Shown one piece after another: positions 8,889 to 17,069 of a DNA stretch of 64,000 nt (positions within the stretch are counted from its first letter, which is position 1; every line of letters starts with the position of its first letter). This DNA is from Steroidobacteraceae bacterium. GTDB taxonomy: Bacteria > Pseudomonadota > Gammaproteobacteria > Steroidobacterales > Steroidobacteraceae. The stretch spans positions 75,911 to 139,910 of the forward strand of contig JABAQU010000019.1 in assembly GCA_019187185.1 (NCBI GenBank). Reading direction: 5' to 3'. Both the position numbers and the translations under genes were made by a program. Below the pieces are notes generated by a model that was not told the origin of the DNA, made no database searches, and saw only the letters and a program-made list of their open reading frames with translations.

Positions 8889-9362
8889 TCAGCGGGTGTT
8901 GCCGGAGGCGCGCAACGGAATGCCGAACACCGTGAAGAAGCGGCCATCCGCCGTATCCATCGACACGATGACCGGCAACTTCGCCGGTGCGCGCGTGTCC
9001 GTCGAGATCTCCACCGACAGCCGGTACGCTGCGGCCGCGCTCGCCTTGCCGAAGGCCTGTGTCGTGACGGACTTGCGGAGCGCGACACCCGCCGTCACCG
9101 GAAACTCGACGTTCAGGTTGTCACCGTCCGTGCGCGGAATGATCGCGACCTGCAGCTGCGCGGGCACTCCGGCGATGACCTCGCCCGAAAACGCATAGCG
9201 GACATCGGCGGGAACACCGATCTTTTCACTGAGGCGTTCCGCGTTCGCCATTTTCGCCACGTCGATCGGCGCCGCGACGGGCGCGTCCCGCACAGGCGCA
9301 GTGCAGCCCGAGACCAGCGCGAAGCAGAGAAATGCCGACCACAGTCGTGACACAGTATTCAT
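8889..9362 (-). CDS. Small predicted lipoprotein coupled to the metalloprotease gene
   Basis: The 157-residue protein has a signal peptide and lipobox LVSGC with cysteine at residue 20. The mature part looks beta-rich (IGVPADVRYAFSGEV, AQLQVAIIPRTDGDNLNVEF), close to an antiparallel beta-sandwich, and ends with a short Gly/Asn tail. I do not recognise the family. The start is fixed by TGATG: its ATG shares the adenine of the stop of the upstream 957-residue metalloprotease gene. That implies translational coupling and suggests the two exported proteins are made in a fixed ratio and act together. A chaperone, inhibitor or adhesion partner role would be inference. Confidence 0.8.
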   Translation of the reverse strand: MNTVSRLWSAFLCFALVSGCTAPVRDAPVAAPIDVAKMANAERLSEKIGVPADVRYAFSGEVIAGVPAQLQVAIIPRTDGDNLNVEFPVTAGVALRKSVTTQAFGKASAAAAYRLSVEISTDTRAPAKLPVIVSMDTADGRFFTVFGIPLRASGNTR

Positions 9363-12235
9363 CAGTTGCTCGTGAGGGTGACATTGACGTCGACGATCGA
9401 AGGCGAAGACAGGTTGCCGCCGCAACCGGCATTGTCGCAGTCGTATACGTCGAGCACGTAGGTGCCGGCCTCGGGCAACTGCACGACGAGATCCTCGCCG
9501 CCCGTGCTCTCGCCGCGGTCAACCTCGATGCCCTCGCGGAAGAGCACGAAGTCCGGGTCACGCCCCGGTTGTGTCTCGACCCGCACGCGCACGCTGCGTG
9601 CCGCCGTGACGTCGAAACGCAGGAAGCGGTGGTTCGACAGCTTGTTCGGCGTGCCAAAGGCCGGGCGCGCGCCGCCGATACTGCGAACCATCACGGTGCC
9701 GCCATCGATGCCAAGGGGCGTGTAGATCGGCAGCACGTCCGCCGAATAGGCCGCATTGGTCTCGGTCGTGCCGAACGCATCGATCGTGGCCGACGTGATC
9801 CCGTACGAGCCCACGATGGCATCGATCGATGCGGCGTTCCCCGGGTTGGCGGCCTTCAGCGCGGTGACGAACGGGAAGATGCTGGTGAGCGCCGGTGTAA
9901 CGATTTGCGGGCCGGTCAGCACGGACCACAGCGGCGCAAATCCCAGGGCGACCGTGTCGCCCGAGCCGCCCGGTATGAAATCCTGCGCATTGTCGAAGAG
10001 ATCCCACAGCAGGCCCCACACGGAGGGCTCGCTGTACCAGCCCACCACCGACATCGACGGCGACTCGATGTTGAACTGGCCCGCCTGGCCCTGGCCGAAC
10101 GTGTCGATCGACAGCGGGTCGTCGAGTGCCATCGCCGCGAATGCGTAGCCGAAACCTTCACCGAAGGCGACGCGCGGATCGAGATGGTCGCCGACGGCGT
10201 GCGGCCCGCCGATGCTGTCCGATCTCGAGAACATGTCCTCGACATAGTGCCCGAACTCGTGGGCGATGACGTGTTCATCGTACTCGTCAGTGTCGACGTT
10301 CGCCTCGCCCGCGAGGGTGATCGTGGGACCACCCGTACCGCTGGAGTAGTAGCTGCTGTCGACCGCCAGGTTGGAGGGGCTCCAGTCGATGACGAGTGGC
10401 GCGAAATTCGCGTTCGGCTGGGCACCCAGGATCATCGCCTGCGCCCGGTAGATCGTGTCGAGTATGGCGAAGGGTGCCGCCGCACGCGTCCCGGCGGCCG
10501 ATCCGTCGGTGTTCCAGCCGGACGGTATCGTGATGTCTGCGTGCGCACCGGCGCTGCCGCTCGCGACGGCGGTGGCGTCGAATGTGTAAGTTGGGCTGCT
10601 GCCGTCGCGGACCACGACATTCCAGGTGGGCGCGGCGCCGCTGCGCACGAGTTCGGCGACGGCGCGCACGACGACACTGGTCGATGGCGGTACCGCCAGG
10701 GCGTAGCCGCCGCTCGCGTCGGTGGTACCGCGGGCGAGCTCCGCCTGCGTCGTGGCATCGAGCGCGATCACCGTGATGCCGCGCGCGGGTTCCGCGCGCT
10801 GGTCGGCGAAGCCGAGTCCGTTCGTTGTCGCCGGAACACGCATGGAGGTCAGCGTGCCCGTGAGCGGAACGGTGTTCGCCGGCACGGGATTGACGGTGAC
10901 CGTGACGGTGTCGGGCGCACTGGTCGCGCCCGCGTCGTCGGTGACGACGAGCGAGAATACGAGCGGCGTCGGAGTCGCGACCGCGGGGGCCGTGAAGGTC
11001 GGTGCGACGGTCGACGCGCCGGCGAGGACGACTGCGGGTCCTGCCGTCTGTGTCCATGCATACGCGGCCAGCCTGCCACCCGCATCGCTGCTGCCTGCGC
11101 CGGAGAGTGCGATCGGTCCGCCGGCGAGCGTCGTCTGGTCCGGACCGGCGTTCGCGATCGGGATGTTGTTGGGCCCGGTCACTGTGACACCGGCGCTGCG
11201 GGTCACGCTGCCGCCCGGCCCGTCGCAAGTCAGCGCATATGACGTCGAGATATTCACCGGGCCGGTGCTCGCGCTGCCCGACGGCGGTCGCGCACCGCTC
11301 CAGCCGCCGGATGCCGTGCACGAAGTCGCGTCGGTCGTCGACCAGGTCAGGGTCGCTGCACTGCCGGCAGTCAGGAAGCTGGGTTGTGCCGCAATCGTGA
11401 GCGTCGGCGGAAGCGTCGCGACGACGTTCACGGTGACGGTCGCCTGCCCGCTGCCGAGGGGATTGGTGCACGTGAGTACGTACGTCGTGGTCGACGTCAA
11501 CGTGCCTGTGCTCTCGCCTGCGCTTGGGGGGGTCGCGGGACGCGTGCCGCTCCAGCCACCCGAGGCCACGCAGTCACTCGTATTGTGTGCGGACCATGAC
11601 AGTGTGCTGGCACTCCCGACGACGATGGGGTTCGGCATGGCCGAGAGCGCGACATTCGGCAGCGCGGGGGAGGGCACGCTGATCGTGACGCTGACTGCGC
11701 TTGTGCCGCCCTCGCCGGTGCACGTGAGGGTGAACACCGTGGTCGTGAGCAGTGCACCGGTGGTTTCGGTACCGCTCGTGGCACGCGTGCCCGTCCAGCC
11801 GCCCGAGGCCGTGCAGGCCGTGGCGCGGCTGGTCGACCACGTGAGGGTCGCCGGCGTGCTGTACTGGATGCCGCCCGGATTGCCCGTCAACGATATTTCG
11901 GGCGGTGGAATGTGGCTGATCGAAACATTGGCCGAGGCGGTGCCGCCCGCGCCGGTGCACTCCAGCTGGTAATTGACGAAGGACGAAGCCGGCGTCACGG
12001 TCTCGGTGCCGCTCGTCGGGCGACTGCCGGACCAGCCGCCGCTCGCCGTGCAACTCGTCGCATTGGTGCTCGACCAGGTCAGGACCGCCGAGGCGCCCGG
12101 TGCGACCTCGGGTGCCGACGACGTCAGTGTGACGGTGGGCGCCGAAGGCGGCGTCGGCGGATCGGAACCACCACCGCCACCTCCGCCGCAGGCCGTGACG
12201 AACACGGCCAGGACCCCACCGAGCGCGCGCTTCAT
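9362..12235 (-). CDS. Secreted lipoprotein with four Ig-like repeats and a HEFGH zinc-protease-like domain
   Basis: This 957-residue exported protein starts with the lipobox VTAC (cysteine 16) and a polyglycine linker. Four tandem beta-sandwich repeats of about 85 residues follow (roughly 34-375), each with TLTWS, a conserved Cys-Thr-Ala-Ser-Gly-Gly-Trp core and a closing LTC. Next come a PKD/REJ-like domain (NAGPDQTTLAGGP, about 385-490) and a carboxypeptidase-regulatory-like beta domain (about 500-600). A gluzincin-like region follows with H659-E660-F-G-H663 and a downstream GEGFG whose E693 is the likely third zinc ligand. A PPC-like beta domain ends the protein (about 860-957). This predicts a surface or secreted metalloprotease with substrate-binding arms. 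The exact peptidase family is not recognised with confidence. Confidence 0.85.
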   Translation of the reverse strand: MKRALGGVLAVFVTACGGGGGGGSDPPTPPSAPTVTLTSSAPEVAPGASAVLTWSSTNATSCTASGGWSGSRPTSGTETVTPASSFVNYQLECTGAGGTASANVSISHIPPPEISLTGNPGGIQYSTPATLTWSTSRATACTASGGWTGTRATSGTETTGALLTTTVFTLTCTGEGGTSAVSVTISVPSPALPNVALSAMPNPIVVGSASTLSWSAHNTSDCVASGGWSGTRPATPPSAGESTGTLTSTTTYVLTCTNPLGSGQATVTVNVVATLPPTLTIAAQPSFLTAGSAATLTWSTTDATSCTASGGWSGARPPSGSASTGPVNISTSYALTCDGPGGSVTRSAGVTVTGPNNIPIANAGPDQTTLAGGPIALSGAGSSDAGGRLAAYAWTQTAGPAVVLAGASTVAPTFTAPAVATPTPLVFSLVVTDDAGATSAPDTVTVTVNPVPANTVPLTGTLTSMRVPATTNGLGFADQRAEPARGITVIALDATTQAELARGTTDASGGYALAVPPSTSVVVRAVAELVRSGAAPTWNVVVRDGSSPTYTFDATAVASGSAGAHADITIPSGWNTDGSAAGTRAAAPFAILDTIYRAQAMILGAQPNANFAPLVIDWSPSNLAVDSSYYSSGTGGPTITLAGEANVDTDEYDEHVIAHEFGHYVEDMFSRSDSIGGPHAVGDHLDPRVAFGEGFGYAFAAMALDDPLSIDTFGQGQAGQFNIESPSMSVVGWYSEPSVWGLLWDLFDNAQDFIPGGSGDTVALGFAPLWSVLTGPQIVTPALTSIFPFVTALKAANPGNAASIDAIVGSYGITSATIDAFGTTETNAAYSADVLPIYTPLGIDGGTVMVRSIGGARPAFGTPNKLSNHRFLRFDVTAARSVRVRVETQPGRDPDFVLFREGIEVDRGESTGGEDLVVQLPEAGTYVLDVYDCDNAGCGGNLSSPSIVDVNVTLTSN

Positions 12236-12328
12236 GCAGGGTGCGAGTATACGCGCGGCTGCGCAAGGGGCACCGGGTCGCGCGCGACGCGCCGCGCGGG
12301 CGGCTGCGCGGCGGCCGCCGGCGTTATG

Positions 12329-12868
12329 TCAGCCGCTGTCCTTTGCAGTGACGACTTTGCCGTTCTCGACCGGCAGGCGCCGGCCCGGATCGTGATCCAT
12401 CGTCACGGTGTGCTCGACGTCCTCGAACCGGTAGCGCACCTTGTACTTGCCGGTTGCCGCTTCCTTCGAGTCGTACACCGTCTCGCAGCGCTGTTCCACG
12501 ACCTGCTCGGTGTTGCCCTGCTGCATGCGCTCCTGCACCTTGTTGCCGGCGTAGCCGCCGGCCGCGGCGCCCGCCACTGTGGCGATGTCGCGGCCCGAGC
12601 CGCTGCCGACCTGGTTGCCGAGCACGCCGCCGACGACCGCGCCGATCACCGTGCCTGCCACCTGATGGGAGTCCTTGACGGGTTTCTGCCGCGTCACGGT
12701 TTCGTCGTGGCAGACCTGGCGTGGTGTCTTCACGGTCTTCATGATTTCGTCCGCCGAGAGCACCTCGGCGTACGAGCCGCCCGACATTGCCTTGTAGCCC
12801 GCAAGGGCCGCGACGCCAGTCACGAGCACCGCGCCCGCGACCGCGCCGATCAGTGTTTGTCTGTTCAT
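12329..12868 (-). CDS. Glycine-zipper 2TM-domain envelope protein
   Basis: The 179-residue protein has an N-terminal membrane segment (LIGAVAGAVLVTGVAALAGY). A glycine-zipper stretch follows at about residues 67-110 (VAGTVIGAVVGGVLGNQVGS, later GAAAGGYAGNKVQERM), typical of the SlyB/17-kDa-antigen-like envelope family. A C-terminal basic/beta part (residues 115-179) contains YKVRYRFEDVEHTVTMDHDP. Two or more cysteines flank the zipper (QVCHDETVT and EQRCETVY). Members are usually anchored in the inner or outer membrane and linked to envelope integrity. The start at MNRQ is chosen over an upstream in-frame codon because the preceding 57 residues are arginine-rich and atypical. Confidence 0.85.
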   Translation of the reverse strand: MNRQTLIGAVAGAVLVTGVAALAGYKAMSGGSYAEVLSADEIMKTVKTPRQVCHDETVTRQKPVKDSHQVAGTVIGAVVGGVLGNQVGSGSGRDIATVAGAAAGGYAGNKVQERMQQGNTEQVVEQRCETVYDSKEAATGKYKVRYRFEDVEHTVTMDHDPGRRLPVENGKVVTAKDSG

Positions 12869-12938
12869 GCGCGCATCGTCGGCGCCCTCGGGGGCGAGGC
12901 GGGAGCGCCGGCCGGCGCAATCGGCTGTCGGTGTCGTC

Positions 12939-14033
12939 CTACGCGGCCGGAAACAACCGGTGCCAGATCCGTTCACTCTGGCGAGGCGGCGCGCCGGCCG
13001 CGAGGAGCGCCGCGAGCGCCGCCTCATCCGTGAGGGCACCGGCCGCGCGCAGCACCGCCAGCGCTCCCGTCAACCGGCCCAGCCGCACGCTGCGCCCGAG
13101 CGCCGATGGGCCGTCGGAGTGGAAACCAGGGGACTGTTCATCGAGTGCCGCAAGTACCGCGGGCGACAGTTCCCATTGCGAGGCGATCGCGTGCGCGACG
13201 GTCGCTCCATGCGTGTCGATCAGGTACGCAACGAGATCGGGCGAGGGTGCGAGCCCGCCCTGCGCGACGTAGCGCTCCATCGCGGCGCGAAACACGACGA
13301 TCGTGCCGAGGCCGACCAGCAGCGCGAGCAATTGCGCCGTGAACGGGTCGCTGTCGTCCACGATCGCGGCGAAGGTCTCCGCGGCGACGCCGGCGCGCAC
13401 GGCGTGTTCCCACGTGGTTTCGGGGAAGCGCGCGAAATGGCCGGTGCGGATCCTGAAGACCGGCTGCATCACCGCGCTCGCCACGAGCTTGCGCAGCCCG
13501 TCGGTTCCGAGCACCGCCACGGCGCGGTCGATGCTCTCGATCGGCTTTTCGGTCATGCGATAGTACGGGCTGTTCGCGAGTCGCAGCAGGTCGCCCGCGA
13601 GCGCGGGGTCGCGCGCGATGATGCCGGCGAGTTCGCGGCGCGACGTTTCGCTGTCGTTGACCGCACGCAGCAGCTGCGGCAGCAGAAGGGGCCGGCGAGG
13701 CATGAGATGCGTCTGCGTCGCCGACGATGCGAGATCGTGAGCGACCTGTGTCGCGATGCGTTCATGGCCCGGTGGTATGCCGGGCGCAAGCTGTGGCGCC
13801 GACAGCGCGAGGCGATGCAGCGCGATCGCGACGGTGGCACCGTCGGCCGCCGGCGCCTGCCCGGGCGACGGCTGGGACGGCGCCGTGGCTGCCGTCGTAG
13901 CAGTCCCGCCGTTTGCACCGGGCGAGGGGGCATTGGACGCACGCCGGCGTCGCACGGCGGCAATGAGCGTTGCAGCGAGCAGGACAAGGACAGCGATCGA
14001 GCCGGCGACGAGGAAGTTCATCGGCGCCAGCAT
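12939..14033 (-). CDS. Membrane-anchored HDOD-domain protein
   Basis: The 364-residue protein has one N-terminal transmembrane helix (NFLVAGSIAVLVLLAATLIA) followed by arginines, then a Gly/Ala/Pro linker to about residue 70. A cytoplasmic HDOD domain follows (about 115-320: LPQLLRAVNDSETSRRELAG, DPALAGDLLRLANSPYYR, IDRAVAVLGTDGLRKL). HDOD domains are HD-superfamily helical folds that lack phosphohydrolase activity and often serve as signalling scaffolds. The direct membrane anchor is unusual, since most are soluble or fused to EAL or response-regulator domains. An alternative ATG lies four codons in, at 14021. The glycine-zipper gene follows after 70 bases on the same strand. Confidence 0.87.
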   Translation of the reverse strand: MLAPMNFLVAGSIAVLVLLAATLIAAVRRRRASNAPSPGANGGTATTAATAPSQPSPGQAPAADGATVAIALHRLALSAPQLAPGIPPGHERIATQVAHDLASSATQTHLMPRRPLLLPQLLRAVNDSETSRRELAGIIARDPALAGDLLRLANSPYYRMTEKPIESIDRAVAVLGTDGLRKLVASAVMQPVFRIRTGHFARFPETTWEHAVRAGVAAETFAAIVDDSDPFTAQLLALLVGLGTIVVFRAAMERYVAQGGLAPSPDLVAYLIDTHGATVAHAIASQWELSPAVLAALDEQSPGFHSDGPSALGRSVRLGRLTGALAVLRAAGALTDEAALAALLAAGAPPRQSERIWHRLFPAA

Positions 14034-14068
14034 ACCTGTCGCGCGGCAGGCCCGCCGAGCGCAAGAGG

Positions 14069-15724
14069 TCAGATGTCGTTCGCGCGTGCGAAGCGCGCGA
14101 TGTGCTCACCGGCCCGGAATGCGAGCGCCTGGATCGTCATCGTCGGCTGGCCGCGCCCGGACGTGACGAAACTCGAACCGTCGCAGATGAAGAGATTGCG
14201 CACGTCGTGGCTGCGGTGATGTCGGTCGACGACCGAGGTGGCCGGATCGTTGCCCATGCGGCAGGTGCCGAGCAGGTGCGGCGCGTTGGTCGCCGGGATG
14301 ACCGGGAAACGCAGGGTGCGTCGCGCGCCCGCCGCCTGCAGGATCTCGTCGGCGCGGGCCTGCAGGAAGCGCGCGTTCGCGAGGTCGTCCGGGTGGTCGC
14401 GGTAAGTGACGCGGATGCAGGGCTGGCCCCAGGCATCCTTCAGGTGCGGATCGAGGCTCACGCTGTTCGTCTCGAGCGGCAGCGACGTGCCGTGCTGCGT
14501 CGACATCATCGTGCGGCGAAATGCCTTCAGCCGGTCCTTGTACGCCTGCCCCCAGCGTGGCTCGCCGGGCGGACGCTCGAGCGCCCAGACGATCGGGATG
14601 GGCCCGATGCGCCCGTCGATGCCGCCGCCGCCGTAGTGACCGCGCTTCGGGTCGCTGTCGTAGAAGTCGTGCACGATGCGCGTGACCTGTACGCTCTTGT
14701 ACTCGTTCAGTTCGTGTTCGAACTCGGCCTCGACCTGCGAGTACGAATTGAACATCAGGTGCTTGCCGACGCAGCCGCTCGAGTTTGCGAGCCCGTTCGG
14801 GAAGCGCGCGCTCTCTGAGGCGAGCAGCAGCCGGGCGGTTTCCGCGCCGTTGGCCGACAGCACGACGGCACGCGCCTTCTGGAAGCGCTCGCGGCGTTCG
14901 GCGTCGAAGTAATGCACGCCCGTGACGCGGCCCGCATCGTTCGTCGGCACGCGAAACACGTAGCTGTGCGCGCGCACCTCGCAGCGGCCCGTGGCCTCGG
15001 CTTCGGGAATCACGGTGTAGAGCGTCGAGGATTTCGCCGTCGCCTCGCAGCCGAAGCCGATGCAGAAGCCGCAGTGGATGCAGCCGCCCCGGTTGCGATA
15101 CGGCACCGAGGCGATCGCCATGGGCGCCGGAAAAGGATGCAGGCCGAGCTTGCGCGCGCCGCGCTCGAGCAACACGCCCGAGGATTTCACGGGCAGCGGC
15201 GGCATCGGGTAGGGCTTCGAGCGAGGCGGGTCGTCCGGGCACGCGCCCGCAAGGCCCGACACGCCGATCTCCCAGTCGACCTTCGTGTAATAGGGTTCGA
15301 GCTCCGCATAGCTGATCGGCCAGTCCGCGAACGCGGTGCCCGCGATGGGCCCTAGCACGCTTCGCTCGCGGAAGTCGATCTCGCGAAAACGCCAGAAGTT
15401 GGCCGTGAAATGCGTGGTGCTGCCGCCCACCGTCTGCGCATACCAGGCGGGCAGCAGGCCGCTCGTGATCGGCTGCGCGTCGACGGCCGGATCGGCGCGG
15501 AACGACTGCGGCGTCGTGCGGGCGCTGTTCGTGAGTCCGTCGAGAAAGTAGTACTTCAGCTCGTCGTGCTCGAAGGAGCCCGGCGTATGGCGCGGACCGC
15601 GCTCGAAGAGGACGACGGAGTGCCCGGCCTGCGCGAGCTCGCGCGCGATCACGCCGCCGGCGGCGCCCGAGCCGACGATCGCGAAGTCGACGAGGTCGCT
15701 GTCGCGGTAGGTACGCGTGCTCAT
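14069..15724 (-). CDS. GMC-type FAD oxidoreductase, gluconate/glucose dehydrogenase large-subunit-like
   Basis: This 551-residue flavoprotein has the N-terminal dinucleotide fold (DFAIVGSGAAGGVIA, residues about 13-27) and the C-terminal GMC signature with PHLLGTCRMGNDPATSVVD and SSFVTSGRGQPTMTIQALA. A cysteine-rich loop CIHCGFCIGFGC (C-x2-C-x2-C-x4-C) near residues 218-229 lies where related FAD-glucose and gluconate dehydrogenase large subunits are reported to bind an iron-sulfur cluster. It would oxidise an alcohol or sugar-type substrate and pass electrons on. The ATG overlaps the stop of the Tat-exported subunit-3-like gene (ATGA), so the two are coupled. No signal peptide is visible; export by riding with the Tat partner is known for this family. 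Substrate unknown. Confidence 0.9.
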   Translation of the reverse strand: MSTRTYRDSDLVDFAIVGSGAAGGVIARELAQAGHSVVLFERGPRHTPGSFEHDELKYYFLDGLTNSARTTPQSFRADPAVDAQPITSGLLPAWYAQTVGGSTTHFTANFWRFREIDFRERSVLGPIAGTAFADWPISYAELEPYYTKVDWEIGVSGLAGACPDDPPRSKPYPMPPLPVKSSGVLLERGARKLGLHPFPAPMAIASVPYRNRGGCIHCGFCIGFGCEATAKSSTLYTVIPEAEATGRCEVRAHSYVFRVPTNDAGRVTGVHYFDAERRERFQKARAVVLSANGAETARLLLASESARFPNGLANSSGCVGKHLMFNSYSQVEAEFEHELNEYKSVQVTRIVHDFYDSDPKRGHYGGGGIDGRIGPIPIVWALERPPGEPRWGQAYKDRLKAFRRTMMSTQHGTSLPLETNSVSLDPHLKDAWGQPCIRVTYRDHPDDLANARFLQARADEILQAAGARRTLRFPVIPATNAPHLLGTCRMGNDPATSVVDRHHRSHDVRNLFICDGSSFVTSGRGQPTMTIQALAFRAGEHIARFARANDI

Positions 15725-16260
15725 GGCGCAAAGCCCGGGTAGTCGCGGTCGTACCAGCCGAAGGGAGGCGCGTACGCATGTGTATTCTCGAAGCCGAGCA
15801 ACCGCCAGCCGAGTTCGTTGCGGTTGCCGCCCCACGAGGGGTCGGCCAGGAGGCCGAGCACCGTGAGGAAGTGCAGCTGCGCGAACAGCGGCGTCGCCTC
15901 GAGCGTCGCGAAGTCCGGAAACGGGCGGGGCAGGGCGCCGAGGTCCTTCAGGATCGGCGCGCGCATCTCCGCGAAGAAGCTGCCGAACGCGCGATCGATG
16001 AAATACACGACGCCGGCCTCATGGGCGCCCGGACCATCGTCACCCGACGGCACGATGCGCGAGGTGAGTTCGTCGAGGTCACGGGCCTCGTCGGCCGACA
16101 GTGTGGTGAGCTGCGGTGGTGGCGCGCCTGCCGCCATCGCAGCCATGCCCGCGTGGGCGTGTCCCGCAGCGGCGGCGATGGCCGGTGCATGCGCTGCCCA
16201 CCACGCTGCACCGAGCCCTGCCGCACCGATGTTCCCGAGAAAGCCGCGTCGCGTGTGCAT
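15721..16260 (-). CDS. Gluconate 2-dehydrogenase subunit 3-like protein with Tat signal
   Basis: The 179-residue protein opens with a twin-arginine signal (TRRGFLGNIGAAGLGAAWW; the RR pair is at residues 4-5), then a histidine/glycine stretch. The subunit-3 domain has LSADEARDLDELTSRIVPS and later PDFATLEATPLFAQLHFLTV plus SWGGNRNELGWRLLGF. In known gluconate, glucose and sorbitol dehydrogenases this small subunit carries the GMC catalytic subunit through the Tat system. It is coupled to the GMC gene by an ATGA overlap and lies 36 bases downstream of a membrane-protein gene on the same strand. It should therefore act at the periplasmic face of the inner membrane. Confidence 0.9.
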   Translation of the reverse strand: MHTRRGFLGNIGAAGLGAAWWAAHAPAIAAAAGHAHAGMAAMAAGAPPPQLTTLSADEARDLDELTSRIVPSGDDGPGAHEAGVVYFIDRAFGSFFAEMRAPILKDLGALPRPFPDFATLEATPLFAQLHFLTVLGLLADPSWGGNRNELGWRLLGFENTHAYAPPFGWYDRDYPGFAP

Positions 16261-16296
16261 CGCACACCCCCGCCCATCCCTGGCCAGCGGCGGATG

Positions 16297-16980
16297 CTAC
16301 ACGGGTGAGCCGGGCTGCGCGATGCCGAGCCAGGCCGCGAGCAGGAGCCCGGCCCAGATCGCGAGCACGAACGGGCGGCAGGCCTTGAGACCCTGTTCCA
16401 TGTCGCGATCGCTCTCGTCGGTGGCGCCGTTCGTCAGGAGTTGCCGGTAGCCGCCGACGAAACGCGGTATGCGCACGCGAATGACGATGCCGCAGAAGAT
16501 GATCGCGGCGAAGATCAAGAGCTTGGCTGCGAGCCAGGGGTAGGGCCGGATGCGTCCGTCGCCGTACGCATATCCGACCGAGGCGATCAGCGCCACGATC
16601 ATGAAGCAGCGGAAGTAGAAGTCGAACTTCGCCAGCGTCTGGCCGAGGGGCTGGCCCTGGTAATGATGGATTGCCCACACGAGCAGCGCCCACAGCGGCC
16701 CGAGCGCGAGGATCAGCGGCAGCTGGCCCGGCAGATGGGGCACTCCGATGTAGTAGGCGAGCAGGCCGCCGACCGACAGCATCAGCGCGAGGCAGTAGCG
16801 TGGCAGTTGGTCGAGTTCGACGAAGATCCTGAATGCCGTGAGCCGCGCATCGCGGGACAGTTTGCGATCGATCACGAAGCCGCTCGAGTAGTAGACGCCG
16901 ACATCGCCGCCGAGCCAATACACGAATAGCAGGATGTGGGCGAGCTTGACGAGCGAGAAGACGACGGGCGCGTCGATCAC
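16297..16980 (-). CDS. Multi-pass membrane protein in the GMC dehydrogenase operon
   Basis: The 227-residue product has about six hydrophobic helices: near residues 7-30, 60-80, 88-108, 125-140, 150-168 and 203-222. A histidine at residue 15 in KLAHILLFVYWLGG and a pair in WAIHHYQGQP are visible. I do not recognise the family with certainty; the layout is reminiscent of CopD-like or cytochrome-b-like small membrane proteins. It heads a three-gene minus-strand set with the Tat small subunit and the GMC subunit, in the place where a cytochrome c subunit is usual. A role as membrane anchor or electron acceptor is therefore inferred. The gene starts 10 bases from hairpin-repeat copy 1. Confidence 0.75.
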   Translation of the reverse strand: MIDAPVVFSLVKLAHILLFVYWLGGDVGVYYSSGFVIDRKLSRDARLTAFRIFVELDQLPRYCLALMLSVGGLLAYYIGVPHLPGQLPLILALGPLWALLVWAIHHYQGQPLGQTLAKFDFYFRCFMIVALIASVGYAYGDGRIRPYPWLAAKLLIFAAIIFCGIVIRVRIPRFVGGYRQLLTNGATDESDRDMEQGLKACRPFVLAIWAGLLLAAWLGIAQPGSPV

Positions 16981-16989
16981 GGGACCCCC

Positions 16990-17064
16990 TGGTGCCGGGT
17001 TTTCGGTTGTTCGGCTATTCCAGCGCTACGCGAGAATAACCGAACAACCGAAAACCCGGCACCA
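16990..17064 (+). repeat. Long hairpin repeat, copy 1
   Basis: A 75-base near-perfect palindrome: 31-base arms starting TGGTGCCGGGTTTTCGG with one mismatch, around a 13-base centre (CAGCGCTACGCGA). It fills the gap between the membrane-protein gene and NDH-2. Two close relatives lie at 35866-35938 and 37044-37122 in the same orientation, judged by the centre. Transcribed, it would form a very stable stem. Confidence 0.95.
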
Positions 17065-17069
17065 CGCCG

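Noticed and set aside
12236-12328. Terminator in the G+C-rich gap between the glycine-zipper and metalloprotease genes
   Set aside because: Several short complementary GC stretches exist but no single convincing stem and no T tract.
16990-17064. Hairpin repeat copy 1 as an ordinary rho-independent terminator
   Set aside because: No T tract follows, the arms are 31 bases long, and close relatives occur at two other loci in the same orientation, so a repeat family is the better reading. A side effect on transcription remains possible.
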